From Streptomyces xanthochromogenes (GTDB lineage: Bacteria; Actinomycetota; Actinomycetes; Streptomycetales; Streptomycetaceae), in NCBI RefSeq assembly GCF_014650455.1, contig NZ_BMUZ01000003.1, positions 558,001 through 622,000 of the forward strand: a stretch of 64,000 nucleotides of DNA. Direction: 5' to 3'. This document shows, piece by piece, positions 24,946-33,456 of the stretch. Both the position numbers and the translations under genes were made by a program. Position 1 is the first letter of the stretch, and each line of letters begins with the position of its first letter. A model generated the notes under the pieces. That model searched no databases. It worked only from the letters and a program-made list of their open reading frames with translations, and was not told the origin of the DNA.

Positions 24946-25998
24946 TCAGGACAGACGGATCGCGGCGGACCGTGCCAGCGCGGTGAGGGCGGCGGTGGCG
25001 GGCGCGGGGGCGTTCAGCGTCCCCAGCACGGTGAGGGCCTCGTCGACCCGCTCGCCGATCATCAGCTCGATGCGTTCGGGGGCCTTCAGGCTGCGCATCA
25101 CCGCGCGGACCTCGGTGAGACCTTCCTCGTCCAGATCACGGCGGCCGAGAAGCGAGCCGAGCCGCTCCCGTTCACCCGCGTCGGCCAGGCGCCACGTCTC
25201 GGCCAGCAGGGCGGTGGGCCGGTGGCCGCGCACGTCGTCGGAGTTGGCCTTGCCCGTGCGTTCCGGGTCGCCGAACAGGCCCAGCAGATCGTCGCGCAGC
25301 TGGAAGGCCTCCCCCAGCGGAAGCCCGTACGCGGAGTAGCCCTGCCGCAGCCGCTCGCCGGCCCCGGCAAGGGCCGCGCCGATCAATAGGGGCTGTTCGA
25401 CGGTGTATTTGGCGGTCTTGTACCGGATCACCTTCAGCGAGGCCGAGATGTCCGGAGGGGCCCCGGTGCGCAGGATCTCCAGGCACTCGCCCGCGATCAG
25501 TTCCCGGGCGAGCAGCGACCACAGCGGGCGGGCCCGCGCCAGATAGGCGGCGGGCAGTCCGCTGGTGGCGAAGAGCTGCCCGGCGAGTGACATCAGCAGG
25601 TCCCCCACCAGCATCGCGAGTGATCTGGCGGCCGCGACGGCACGCGGCCGACGGCGTACGGCACCGCGTAACGCGATGTGTGCCGAGGGCCGGCCGTGCC
25701 GCAATGGGCTGTCGTCGATGAGGTCGTCGTGCACCACCGCCGCGGCATGCACCAGCTCCATCGAGGCCGCCGCCCGCACCAGCGCGTCACTGTCCGGCTG
25801 CCCCACCGCGCGCCAGCCCCAGTAGCAGAACGCCGACCGCAGCCGTTTGCCGTCGGCGACCGCCGCCTCCAACTGGCCGGCCACCGGGCCGAGCAGGGGG
25901 TCGATGGCCGACAGCTCGTCGGCCTCCGCGGCCACGAAATGCCGCAGCACCTCGTCGACGCGGGCCTTGAAGGCGGCCGGCTCCCACCGGTCAGACAT
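24946..25998 (-). CDS. Polyprenyl (isoprenyl) diphosphate synthase (350 aa)
   Basis: trans-Isoprenyl diphosphate synthase that chains isopentenyl diphosphate onto an allylic primer. The first Asp-rich motif is DDLIDD (VHDDLIDDSPLRHGRPSAH, ~residues 90-110), and GKRLRSAF upstream holds the usual basic diphosphate ligands. KTAKYTVEQPLLIGAAL carries the conserved Lys-Thr. The second Asp-rich motif is QLRDDLLGLFGD, a DDxx(G)-type variant in which the last Asp of DDxxD is shifted to GD. Chain length cannot be set from motifs alone; residues before the first motif (LVHAAAV) lack a bulky aromatic just upstream, which is compatible with C20 or longer. It overlaps the 91-aa gene upstream by 8 bp and is followed by the MpaB-type oxygenase: a three-gene operon. 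Confidence 0.9.
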   Translation of the reverse strand: MSDRWEPAAFKARVDEVLRHFVAAEADELSAIDPLLGPVAGQLEAAVADGKRLRSAFCYWGWRAVGQPDSDALVRAAASMELVHAAAVVHDDLIDDSPLRHGRPSAHIALRGAVRRRPRAVAAARSLAMLVGDLLMSLAGQLFATSGLPAAYLARARPLWSLLARELIAGECLEILRTGAPPDISASLKVIRYKTAKYTVEQPLLIGAALAGAGERLRQGYSAYGLPLGEAFQLRDDLLGLFGDPERTGKANSDDVRGHRPTALLAETWRLADAGERERLGSLLGRRDLDEEGLTEVRAVMRSLKAPERIELMIGERVDEALTVLGTLNAPAPATAALTALARSAAIRLS

Positions 25999-26266
25999 CG
26001 CCGGCCCGCCGAGCCAGGGCGTGCCGGGCGAGCACCTCCAGGTGGGCCGGCGGCGCGGCGGCGTACCGGTCCACCACCAGACGGCCGCGCGCCAGCAGAT
26101 CGTGCTCGGCGTCCGCCGCCATCTCAGCGGTGTCCGAGCGGCGCAGCAGTCCCCGCACGACCCCGAGGGCCGAGCCCAGGGTGCTCACCGCCAAGTCGGC
26201 GATTCCCGCCGCCAAGAGAACGGCCTGCTCGTCCAGGCCCTCACGTCGTCCCGCTTCCCCTGTCAT
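25991..26266 (-). CDS. Small helical protein opening the polyprenyl synthase operon (91 aa)
   Basis: ATG at 26266; the stop overlaps the synthase start by 8 bp, so translation is coupled. The sequence is alpha-helical and mildly amphipathic (EQAVLLAAGIADLAVSTLGSALGVVRGLLR), then DLLARGRLVVDRYAAAPPAHLEVLARHALARRAG. There is no catalytic motif. It is likely a helper or interaction partner of the polyprenyl synthase or the oxygenase. I do not recognise a named family. Confidence 0.75.
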   Translation of the reverse strand: MTGEAGRREGLDEQAVLLAAGIADLAVSTLGSALGVVRGLLRRSDTAEMAADAEHDLLARGRLVVDRYAAAPPAHLEVLARHALARRAGDV

Positions 26267-26520
26267 GGCTTTTCCCCTCACCCCGCGGCACAGCCGGACG
26301 GCGTCCGTCATATGCCATGCGTTCCAGAATCGCGGCGCCCGCCGGTCCTCCGCCGGGGAACTCACGATCGGGTGAGGGCATCGCTCGTCCGTGCGGGCCG
26401 CTCGCCATGGCGGCGGCCGAGGGCGCGCGGGCGCCCGAAGGCCCTGCGGGCGGTCGCCCGACCGGGCGCCGTTCGGTCCCGGTGGTTTGACGGGCCACCC
26501 GGTCGGGATACCCGTGGCAC

Positions 26521-27291
26521 GTGATCCCCTCCCACGTCGATGACACGCTGCCGGAGCTGGCGCCCTTCCTGCACGAGGTGCGGGCCCACCGGCCCGACGA
26601 CGGCACCTGGTGCGAGGCATGGACGGTACGGGACGTGCTGGCCCACCAGACGGGCAACGCCGAGGAACTGGCCCGGGTCCTCGAAGCGTTCCTCGCGGGC
26701 TCCCCGGTGGAAACGCGCGGCTTCGACCGGGAGGAGCCCTATCGGCGGATGTCCGACCCCGATCTCTGGGCGGCTTTCATGAGTCGCTGCGAACACCTCG
26801 CCGAGATCGCCGCGGCCGCCGAGCGCGATCTGTCGCCCGACACCGAGATCATGTGGACCGGCCGGTCGGTGAACGTGCCGTTCTTCGCCGAACACATGCG
26901 GGAGGAGCTGATCCTGCACCGCTGGGACCTGAGCGGTGACGACCGGACGGCGGTGCAGGCGCTCGCCGAGCCCTGGATGACGGAGCACAGTGTGGTGTCC
27001 GTCGGCCGTCCCCTGCTGGTCAGAGGCAGCACCGGCCTCGATCTGGGACCCGACGGGAGGATCGAGGGCCGTCTGCGCTGCCCCGGAACCGACGACGTCG
27101 TCGTGACGGCCGACGCCGGGGGCACCGGCATTCGTCTCGCCGCCCCCGAAGGCCCCGCCACCGTCGAGAGCGACGCGGCCACCCGGGTCCTGCTGCTGTG
27201 GGGGCGCCGCCCGGCGGACCCGTCACGCTGGAGCAGCTCGGCAGGGCCGGACGCCCTGCGCAGGGTCCGGACCCTGCTGAGCGGCTACTGA
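26521..27291 (+). CDS. Maleylpyruvate isomerase family (DinB-like, mycothiol-dependent) protein (256 aa)
   Basis: The N-terminal ~150 residues match the mycothiol-dependent maleylpyruvate isomerase / DinB-like four-helix fold: WTVRDVLAHQTGNAEELARVLEAFL, with a metal-ligand His in AHQTGN, and later FFAEHMREELILHRWDLSG with two further His. The C-terminal ~90 residues resemble the sterol-carrier-like MDMPI_C part. The family includes mycothiol S-transferases and maleylpyruvate isomerases; the zinc triad (His, Glu, His) appears present. GTG at 26521 is used; the ribosome site is weak. It ends 7 bp before the convergent cupin gene. Substrate is unknown. Confidence 0.82.
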   Translation: MIPSHVDDTLPELAPFLHEVRAHRPDDGTWCEAWTVRDVLAHQTGNAEELARVLEAFLAGSPVETRGFDREEPYRRMSDPDLWAAFMSRCEHLAEIAAAAERDLSPDTEIMWTGRSVNVPFFAEHMREELILHRWDLSGDDRTAVQALAEPWMTEHSVVSVGRPLLVRGSTGLDLGPDGRIEGRLRCPGTDDVVVTADAGGTGIRLAAPEGPATVESDAATRVLLLWGRRPADPSRWSSSAGPDALRRVRTLLSGY

Positions 27292-27298
27292 GCCGCGG

Positions 27299-27820
27299 TC
27301 AGCCGAAGTCGGCGGCGGGCTCGGTGGCGTACCGGCTCATCGTCCGGATCGTCGCCTCGGGGGTCATCGCCCGGCCACCGGCGACCATGTCCTGGAGGTC
27401 CCGGAAGTACTGGACGTACAGGTCCGGGGTGAACGTGCTGAGCATGACGGCCGGTTGGTCGGTCACGTTGGCGAACGTGTGCGGGGCTCCCGGCGGGACC
27501 ATCACGAGGGTGCCCGCGGTGGCGTCGTAGTCGCGGTCCCGGACGGTGAACCGCACGGTGCCGGAGATGACGTAGAAGCCCTCGTCGTGCTGGGCGTGAC
27601 GGTGCTGCGGCGGGCCCGGGGTGTGCGGGGCGAGCACGGACTCGGCGATTCCCAGCCGGTGCCCGGTGTTGCTCCCGTCTTCGAGGAGGCGCAGTCGCGT
27701 GGTGCCCAGCACGATCATCTCGCCGTCATCCGGGCCGACCACCGACACTGCGGGCTCGGCTGCTTCGGCGGACTCGGCGGACTCGGCGGGCAGTTCGCTG
27801 TTCTTCGGTTCGAAGGTCAT
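27299..27820 (-). CDS. Cupin-domain protein (173 aa)
   Basis: A single cupin: motif 1 is PQHRHAQHDEGFYVISGTVRF (metal-ligand His, His, Glu), and motif 2 is VPPGAPHTFANVTDQP with the last His. N-terminal ~30 residues are Ala/Glu/Ser rich and likely disordered. These small cupins are dioxygenases, isomerases or sugar-binding proteins; the substrate cannot be read. It shares a 79-bp divergent promoter region with the LysR gene, so it is a likely target of that regulator. ATG at 27820 is chosen because it starts MTFEPKNSELPA. Confidence 0.85.
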   Translation of the reverse strand: MTFEPKNSELPAESAESAEAAEPAVSVVGPDDGEMIVLGTTRLRLLEDGSNTGHRLGIAESVLAPHTPGPPQHRHAQHDEGFYVISGTVRFTVRDRDYDATAGTLVMVPPGAPHTFANVTDQPAVMLSTFTPDLYVQYFRDLQDMVAGGRAMTPEATIRTMSRYATEPAADFG

Positions 27821-27874
27821 GGCTCGATTGCACTGCGCGGCCCGACGACTGTCCAAGACCAGTCGCGCAGGGCC

Positions 27875-27891
27875 GATACCGGACGGGTATC
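27875..27891. promoter_or_regulatory. Candidate LysR-type operator (T-N11-A)
   Basis: GATACC-GGACG-GGTATC is a perfect 6-5-6 inverted repeat and contains T-N11-A, the LysR box form. It lies 9 bp before the LysR start and 55 bp before the divergent cupin start. A second inverted repeat, CGACTG-N8-CAGTCG, is at 27846-27865. Confidence 0.65.
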
Positions 27892-27899
27892 GTCGCAGC

Positions 27900-28796
27900 A
27901 TGGAGCTACGTACGCTGCGCTATTTCGTAGCGGTCGCCGAGGAACTCCATTTCGGCCGGGCCGCTCGGCGTCTGCACATGAGCCAGCCGCCGCTGAGCCG
28001 GGCGATCAAGCAGTTGGAGACCGACCTCGGTGCCTCGCTGCTCGACCGCTCCCCGCTCGGGGTCGCCCTCACACCAGCGGGCGCCGTACTGCTCGACGAG
28101 GCCCGTGCCCTGCTCCTTGGGGCCGACCGGGTACGCGGACGCGTGGCCCGTGCGGCCGGTACGGCGACCCTCACCCTCGGCATCCTGGGTGACAGCGCCG
28201 ACCCGCGCGTCCTGCGGCTGGCCGACGCGTACCGCCGACGGCATCCACACGTGGAAGTACGCGTCCGCGAGGCCGACTTGAGCGATCCGACCTGCGGGCT
28301 GCACGCGGGAACGGTCGATGTCGCCCTGACCCGCGGGCCGTTCGACGAGACCGGCCTCACCGTCCACGAACTCCGCACCGACCCGGTGGGCGCGCTCCTG
28401 CGCACCGACGACCCGCTCGCCGGTCGAGTGGCCCTGACATTGGCCGACTTGGCGGATCGACGCTGGTTCGTCTTCCCCGAGGGCACCGACCCGCGGTGGC
28501 AGGCGTACTGGAACGGCGGGGAGCCGCGCGAGGGGCCCGTGGTGCGAGCCGTGCAGGAGTGCCGTCAGGCCGTCCTGTGGAACGGCACGGTGGGCCTGAC
28601 GCTCCTGGACCACGACCCCGGGGAGAGCCTGACGGTGGTGCCCCTGACCGACATGCCGCCGAGCCGCCTGGTGATGGCGTGGCGCGAGAGCGCCCCGGCC
28701 CCGCTCGTCCACTCGCTCGCCCGTACCGCGGCGGCCGTCCACGGGGCAGGCGTCCGAGGGGTTTCCGACCTAGGGGCTGCCGTCCGCGGGGCATGA
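27900..28796 (+). CDS. LysR-family transcriptional regulator (298 aa)
   Basis: The N-terminal helix-turn-helix is textbook: MELRTLRYFVAVAEELHFGR, AARRLHMSQPPLSRAIKQLE, TDLGASLLDRS. The C-terminal effector domain follows from about residue 90 (TLTLGILGDSADPRVLRLAD, then ADLSDPTCGLHAGTVDVALTRG). The ligand is unknown. ATG at 27900 begins at MELRTLRYF, the usual LysR start. It is divergent from the cupin gene, with a T-N11-A palindrome in between, so it probably regulates itself and the cupin gene. Confidence 0.93.
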   Translation: MELRTLRYFVAVAEELHFGRAARRLHMSQPPLSRAIKQLETDLGASLLDRSPLGVALTPAGAVLLDEARALLLGADRVRGRVARAAGTATLTLGILGDSADPRVLRLADAYRRRHPHVEVRVREADLSDPTCGLHAGTVDVALTRGPFDETGLTVHELRTDPVGALLRTDDPLAGRVALTLADLADRRWFVFPEGTDPRWQAYWNGGEPREGPVVRAVQECRQAVLWNGTVGLTLLDHDPGESLTVVPLTDMPPSRLVMAWRESAPAPLVHSLARTAAAVHGAGVRGVSDLGAAVRGA

Positions 28797-28995
28797 CCGC
28801 ACGACAACCCATCAGTCCCGTCGCAGCCCGGGCGCAACGGCAGATTGCCCGAAACGCAACCATTACTTGCCGATCTACGCATTGCCGCCGTGGCACCCCC
28901 TTGCCAAGACTCGGACTCGACGAGTCCGCGGTCCCCGGCGCGGGGGCTGCATCGTCGACTCGGCGAACCGGACATCAGCAGACTTGGGGAGAGCC

Positions 28996-30132
28996 ATGCG
29001 CAGCAGGAATGTACTCATATCCGGAGCCAGCGTCGCGGGACTGACGCTGGCCCACTGGTTGCAGCGGGCCGGCTTTCGACCCACCGTGGTGGAGCGGGCG
29101 CCCGGGCTGCGCAGGGGTGGGCAGGCCATCGACATCCGTGGCTCGGCGTTAGGCGTCGTGGAGCGGATGGGGCTGCTCGACAAGGTCCGCTCCGCCACCA
29201 CCGACATGCGAGGCATGTCGTTCGTGGACGCCCGGGGCAAGGAGTTGTCCCGGTCCACCGAGGCCACGTTGACCGGCGGTCTGATCGACAACGACGACGT
29301 CGAGATCATGCGGGACGACCTGACGACCTTCCTGTTCGACACGAGCCGCTACGGCACGGAGTACCTGTTCGGCGATGTCATCACGTCCGTCGAGCAGAAC
29401 GAAGACACCGTGGAGGTCCGCTTCCGGCACGAACGGCCGCGGAGCTTCGATCTGGTGATCGGCGCGGACGGACTGCACTCCAATGTGCGGCGGCTGGCAT
29501 TCGGTCCCGAGTCGGACTTCCTTCATTTCCTGGGCAGTTACCTCGCCATCTTCAGCGTGCAGAACTACCTCGGCCTCGACCACTGGCAGACGTACCACAC
29601 CAGCGACGACCTGCTGGTCGGCGTCTACAGCGTGCGGCAGAACACCGAGGCGCGGGCGATGCTGCTCTTCGACTCCCCGGAACTCGACTACGACCACCGC
29701 GACCTCGATCAGCAGAAGTCGATCCTCGCCGAGCGGTTCGCCGGCGTCGGCTGGGAGACGCCCCGGCTGTTGGAGAGCATGAGGGACGCGCCGGACTTCT
29801 ACTTCGACTCGATGAGCCAGGTCCACCTCGACCACTGGTCGAACGGCCGCGTCGGGCTCGTCGGGGACGCCGGTTACTGTGCCTCGCCCCGGTCGGGCCA
29901 GGGCACCAGCATCGCGATGGTCGGCGCGTACGTGCTCGCCGGCGAACTCGCGAACCACCCGCACGACCACCGCTCCGCCTTCACCCGGTACCAGGACCTG
30001 ATGCGGGACTACGTCCGCGACAACCAGCGGCTGGCCCAGAACCGGGCGGCCGACACCAACAGGACCCCGCCCGACGAACTCGCCCGCGCGGCCAACTCGA
30101 TCACCCTGCCGGACTGGCCCCACCTCGGCTGA
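28996..30132 (+). CDS. FAD-dependent monooxygenase with a TTA codon (378 aa)
   Basis: Group A flavoprotein monooxygenase: FAD/NAD motif NVLISGASVAGLTLAHWLQ (GxGxxG variant GASVAG), the DG motif FDLVIGADGLHSNVRR, and the second FAD motif GRVGLVGDAGYCASP with GQGTSIAM. This is the TetX/UbiH-like type that hydroxylates aromatic or polyketide substrates using NAD(P)H and oxygen. Leu52 is encoded by TTA (29149-29151), the only in-frame TTA I found in the window. In Streptomyces TTA codons need the bldA tRNA, so translation may be developmentally gated. ATG at 28996 has GGGGAGAG upstream. It follows the LysR gene by 199 bp. Confidence 0.9.
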   Translation: MRSRNVLISGASVAGLTLAHWLQRAGFRPTVVERAPGLRRGGQAIDIRGSALGVVERMGLLDKVRSATTDMRGMSFVDARGKELSRSTEATLTGGLIDNDDVEIMRDDLTTFLFDTSRYGTEYLFGDVITSVEQNEDTVEVRFRHERPRSFDLVIGADGLHSNVRRLAFGPESDFLHFLGSYLAIFSVQNYLGLDHWQTYHTSDDLLVGVYSVRQNTEARAMLLFDSPELDYDHRDLDQQKSILAERFAGVGWETPRLLESMRDAPDFYFDSMSQVHLDHWSNGRVGLVGDAGYCASPRSGQGTSIAMVGAYVLAGELANHPHDHRSAFTRYQDLMRDYVRDNQRLAQNRAADTNRTPPDELARAANSITLPDWPHLG

Positions 30133-30183
30133 GGTGTCGGCCGGGCGGTCGGCTCAGCGGCCGCCCGGCGACAGCGGCATCGG

Positions 30184-31914
30184 TCAGGGAGCCATCTCAT
30201 AGGTGCCGGACAGCGCCTCGACGCGGTCCCAGACCCGGGCCGAGCGGGCCGCGTCGACGACCGGGCGGCGGACCGCGCCCAGTGCCCAGCCCTGCTGCTC
30301 CGGCGTGGCGGAGTCCTTGCCGTGCAGTTCTACGGCGTGCGCGGAGAAGTCCCGTACGAGGACGGCGAAGAGCTCGTCGAGCACGTCGGCGTCCAGGTCC
30401 GTCAGGCGTGCCTGCTCCAGGATCAGCTGGCCGTGCACGACAAGGGCGAACAGCTGACCGACGGCGAGGAGCAGGTCGAGGTCGCGGCTCTGCTCCTCGT
30501 CGGGCGCGGCGGTGGTCACGAACTCGCAGAGCGCGTCGGCCTGTTCGCGGAAGCGGGCGACGTTGGGCAGCTCCGCGAAGGCGTCGTAGGCCGTACGCCA
30601 GTCGTGGAAGCGCACGGATCCAAGACCGCGGGCCGGACCCTGCTGGAAGAGGAAGGCGTCGTCGGCCGCGTCGAGGCGGGTCGGGACGGGCGCGTAGTCC
30701 GCCGGGTTCAGCAGGTGGTTGCGCATGAACTTGAGGATCAGGGCGAGGTTGACGTGGACCGTGCCCTCCAGCTTGGGCAGACCGCGGATTTCGACGGCGG
30801 CCTGGGCGAAGTAGTTGTCCTTCTCGAAGCCCTTGGCCGCGATCACGTCCCACATCAGGTCGATGACCTTCTCGCCCTCCGTGGTCACCTTCATCTTCGT
30901 CATCGGGTTGAAGAGGAGGTAGCGGCGGTCTTCGGGCCCCGCGGAGCGGAAGTAGTCGACGGCCCGGTCGCTGAACAGCTTCATCCCTACGAGGCGCACG
31001 TACGCGTCGGTCAACTCGCGCCGCACATGCGGGAAGGCGGTGACGGGGCGGCCGTACAGGATGCGGTTCTGCGCGTGCGTGACGGCCTCGTACATCGCGT
31101 GCTCGCAGATGCCGATCGAGGCGGTGCACAGGTTGAACTTGCCGACGTTGACCGTGTTGAGGGCGGCGTCGAAGGCGGCCCGGCCGGAGTGCAGGACGTC
31201 CTCGGCGCGGACCGGGTAGTTCTCCAGACGGAACTCGCTGACGTACTTCGAGGAGTCGACGACGTTCTTCACGAGGTGGTACGCCTCGTGGCGGCTGTCG
31301 GCGGCGAAGAATACGTAGCCGTCGGGGCCTTCGACGTCGGTGCGGCGGCCGAAGACGGAGACGAGCCCGGCGGCGTTGCCGTTGCCGATGTAGTACTTGC
31401 TGCCGGTGGCCCGGAACCCGCCGTCGCCGTCGGGCTCCAGGAGCATGTCGGTGGAGTAGATGTCCGCGCCGTGGGTCTTCTCGGACAGGCCGAAGGCGAA
31501 CACCTCGCCCTGGGCCAGCAGTTCGGCCGCGCGGGTGCGGGCAGCGGCGTTGTCGCTCTGCCAGACCGGTCCGAGGCCGAGGATGGTGACCTGCCAGGCG
31601 TACCAGTAGTCGAGGCCGTAGAAGCCGAAGATCTCGTTCAGGGCGGCGATCCGCGCGGTGTCCCAGCGCTTGTCGCCCTCGCCGTCCCCGGCGGCGGAGG
31701 CCGGAGTGAGGAAGGTGGCGAAGAGGCCTTCCTTGGCGGAGAACGCCAGGAAGTCGGCCAGCCAGGCGCGCGAGCGGTAGTCCTCGATGAGCCGGCGCTT
31801 GCCACGCTGCTCGAACCAGTCGACCGTCGCGCGCAGCAGCCTGCGGGTCTCGGGGTCGAAGTGCTTCGGGTCGTAGGTGTGCGGGTTGAACAGCAGCGCG
31901 TCGGCCATGGCCAT
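30184..31914 (-). CDS. Acyl-CoA dehydrogenase family protein (576 aa)
   Basis: An acyl-CoA dehydrogenase-fold flavoprotein: N-terminal helical domain, then the FAD-binding motif GEVFAFGLSEKTHGADIYSTD (~residues 145-166), ATGSKYYIGNGNAAG in the middle beta domain, and C-terminal helices with TKMKVTTEGEKVIDLMWDVIAAKG. At 576 aa it is longer than the common 380-390-aa enzymes and resembles long-chain or acyl-CoA-oxidase-like variants. The catalytic Glu cannot be placed with certainty. Two possible starts (31914 or 31908) differ by two residues. Upstream is the PadR regulator gene on the same strand, with a perfect PadR-type palindrome, so the pair is likely co-regulated. Confidence 0.88.
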   Translation of the reverse strand: MAMADALLFNPHTYDPKHFDPETRRLLRATVDWFEQRGKRRLIEDYRSRAWLADFLAFSAKEGLFATFLTPASAAGDGEGDKRWDTARIAALNEIFGFYGLDYWYAWQVTILGLGPVWQSDNAAARTRAAELLAQGEVFAFGLSEKTHGADIYSTDMLLEPDGDGGFRATGSKYYIGNGNAAGLVSVFGRRTDVEGPDGYVFFAADSRHEAYHLVKNVVDSSKYVSEFRLENYPVRAEDVLHSGRAAFDAALNTVNVGKFNLCTASIGICEHAMYEAVTHAQNRILYGRPVTAFPHVRRELTDAYVRLVGMKLFSDRAVDYFRSAGPEDRRYLLFNPMTKMKVTTEGEKVIDLMWDVIAAKGFEKDNYFAQAAVEIRGLPKLEGTVHVNLALILKFMRNHLLNPADYAPVPTRLDAADDAFLFQQGPARGLGSVRFHDWRTAYDAFAELPNVARFREQADALCEFVTTAAPDEEQSRDLDLLLAVGQLFALVVHGQLILEQARLTDLDADVLDELFAVLVRDFSAHAVELHGKDSATPEQQGWALGAVRRPVVDAARSARVWDRVEALSGTYEMAP

Positions 31915-32043
31915 TCGCCTTTCCGGCTCGGGGAGTTGAGGAGGGGTGGACGGAAGACTCGGTGGAACAAGGAGCGTGGGTCGGTGGTGGTGGGCGGGCG
32001 GGAAGGAGCGGCCCGGGCGGGCGCCCGCGCGGATGCGCTCGGT

Positions 32044-32598
32044 TCAGCGCTCGGCGCCGAGGCGGTGGAGGGTGGCGATCACGTCGTCGAGCCAGGCGAG
32101 CGTCATCCGTTCGTACGCGATGCCGCCGCGCAGCACCACGTGCTGGAGCTCGCGACCCGGGTCGGGTGCGGGGGCCTCGGGTCCGGTGAAGTCGCGAAGC
32201 TCTCCGGCGAGATAGTGCGCGAGGCGGTCGACGTGTGCCCTGCGGTGCCGCTCGACCTCGTGGAGCAGGGCGGCGGGGTCGTCGAAGGCCGCCCCACGGA
32301 TCTTCACGGCGAGCTCGTGCCGGACGCTCTCGGGTTCGATCGGCTCGTGGAGCCACCGCGAGAGGGCGGCCCGGCCGGGGTCGGCGACGGAGTACTCCTT
32401 CTTGTCCGGCCGGCCGGCCTGCGCCACCTCACGGGCGTCGATCCAGCCGTCGCCCTCCATCCGCTTGAGGATGCGGTAGATCTGCTGGTGGGTGGCCGCC
32501 CAGAAGTAGCCGATGGACCGGTCGAAGCGCCGGGCCAGCTCATAACCGGAGCCCGGCTTCTCCAACAGCGAGACGAGAATCGCGTGCTCAAGCGCCAT
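32044..32598 (-). CDS. PadR-family transcriptional regulator (184 aa)
   Basis: The winged helix-turn-helix is at the start: MALEHAILVSLLEKPGSGYELARRF, GYFWAATHQQIYRILKRMEGDGW, with the wing DKKEYSVADPGRAALSRWL. The C-terminal Vir-like dimerisation helix follows from about residue 110. PadR proteins sense phenolic acids, lipids or drugs and repress nearby genes. A perfect inverted repeat (32611-32630) sits 13 bp upstream of its start, so autoregulation is likely. The acyl-CoA dehydrogenase gene lies downstream on the same strand after a 129-bp gap. Confidence 0.92.
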   Translation of the reverse strand: MALEHAILVSLLEKPGSGYELARRFDRSIGYFWAATHQQIYRILKRMEGDGWIDAREVAQAGRPDKKEYSVADPGRAALSRWLHEPIEPESVRHELAVKIRGAAFDDPAALLHEVERHRRAHVDRLAHYLAGELRDFTGPEAPAPDPGRELQHVVLRGGIAYERMTLAWLDDVIATLHRLGAER

Positions 32599-32610
32599 GC
32601 CCGAATCCTT

Positions 32611-32630
32611 CTATGCAACTCGTTGCATAG
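32611..32630. promoter_or_regulatory. PadR operator candidate
   Basis: CTATGCAA-CTCG-TTGCATAG: perfect 8-bp inverted repeat with a 4-bp spacer, 13 bp upstream of the PadR start codon. The ATGCAA half-sites are AT-rich against a >70% GC background. Confidence 0.75.
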
Positions 32631-32765
32631 ACAAGCGGCACCGGCCAGGTGAGACACGGCTCACCCGGTGCCCTTGTGCCGGGTGCCGTTGTCACGTTGG
32701 CTCTCTCACCCAGCGCGGCGGCGGGCCGGCGGGCCGCCCCGCGGTGCGAGCCATGAGGAGCGGCC

Positions 32766-33406
32766 ATGAACATCCCCGGTCCCGAGCTCCGGACCGACGG
32801 CGGAGCGGGCGCCATCGCGGCAGCGGGCGGCCTGCACCACTACCAGCGACTGCTGCACGCCGCCTACGGCCCCGTCGTACGGTTGCAGCTGCCGGGCGCC
32901 GAGACCGCGGTGTCGATCGCCGATCCCGTACTCCTGGAGGCCACAGCCCACCTCGACGAACGGCCGGAGCGGCTCTTCGACTTCCTGACTCCCCTGTTCG
33001 AGGCGGGAAACGTACAGGTGCTGCCCGTCGAGGAGCACACCCCCTGGCGTCGCCTGCTGTTGTCGGTCCTGGCCGGGCGCCCCTCCCACGAGCGGCACTT
33101 CGCGCGGTTCACGGAGCTGACGACTGCGCCGGCGGACAGCTGGTCCGAAGGCGCCCACGCCGGTACCGACCGGGAACCCGTCGCTCTCCAGAAAGACCTG
33201 GGTGATGGCCTCCGTCGTCTCCCGGGCGCCGTAGGGCCCGGGCGGAGCGTGCGCAACTCGCCACGATCGAGGCGCAGTTGATCCTCGCCATTTTGCTCAA
33301 GCGCTTCCGGTTCCGGCCGGTGCCAGGGCACAAGGTCGTCCCGATCGAGCGGTTCGTGCTGTGGGCGGCGGACGACATCCGCATGACCGTGCGCCGCCGG
33401 GAGTGA
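32766..33406 (+). pseudogene. Cytochrome P450 remnant with large internal loss
   Basis: Residues 1-~125 of a P450-like protein are present from ATG 32766 (HYQRLLHAAYGPVVRLQLPG, then EEHTPWRRLLLSVLAGRPSH). After about 33150 the frame shifts into unrelated sequence. The extreme P450 C-terminus reappears in frame 2 from about 33240 to the stop at 33404-33406 (ATIEAQLILAILLKRFRF, then PGHKVVPIERFVLWAADDIR). The I-helix, the ExxR motif and the haem-binding Cys loop are missing, so no functional P450 can be made. An internal deletion of roughly 800 bp is inferred. Confidence 0.7.
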
Positions 33407-33456
33407 CCGAAGCCCGCTGGACCTCATGCGCCTTGCCCTGCCCCTTGCCGGATCGC

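Noticed and set aside
30322..32652. Long open plus-strand frame opposite the acyl-CoA dehydrogenase and PadR genes
   Set aside because: It is antisense to two clear genes, has no ribosome site and the composition of a GC-driven shadow frame.
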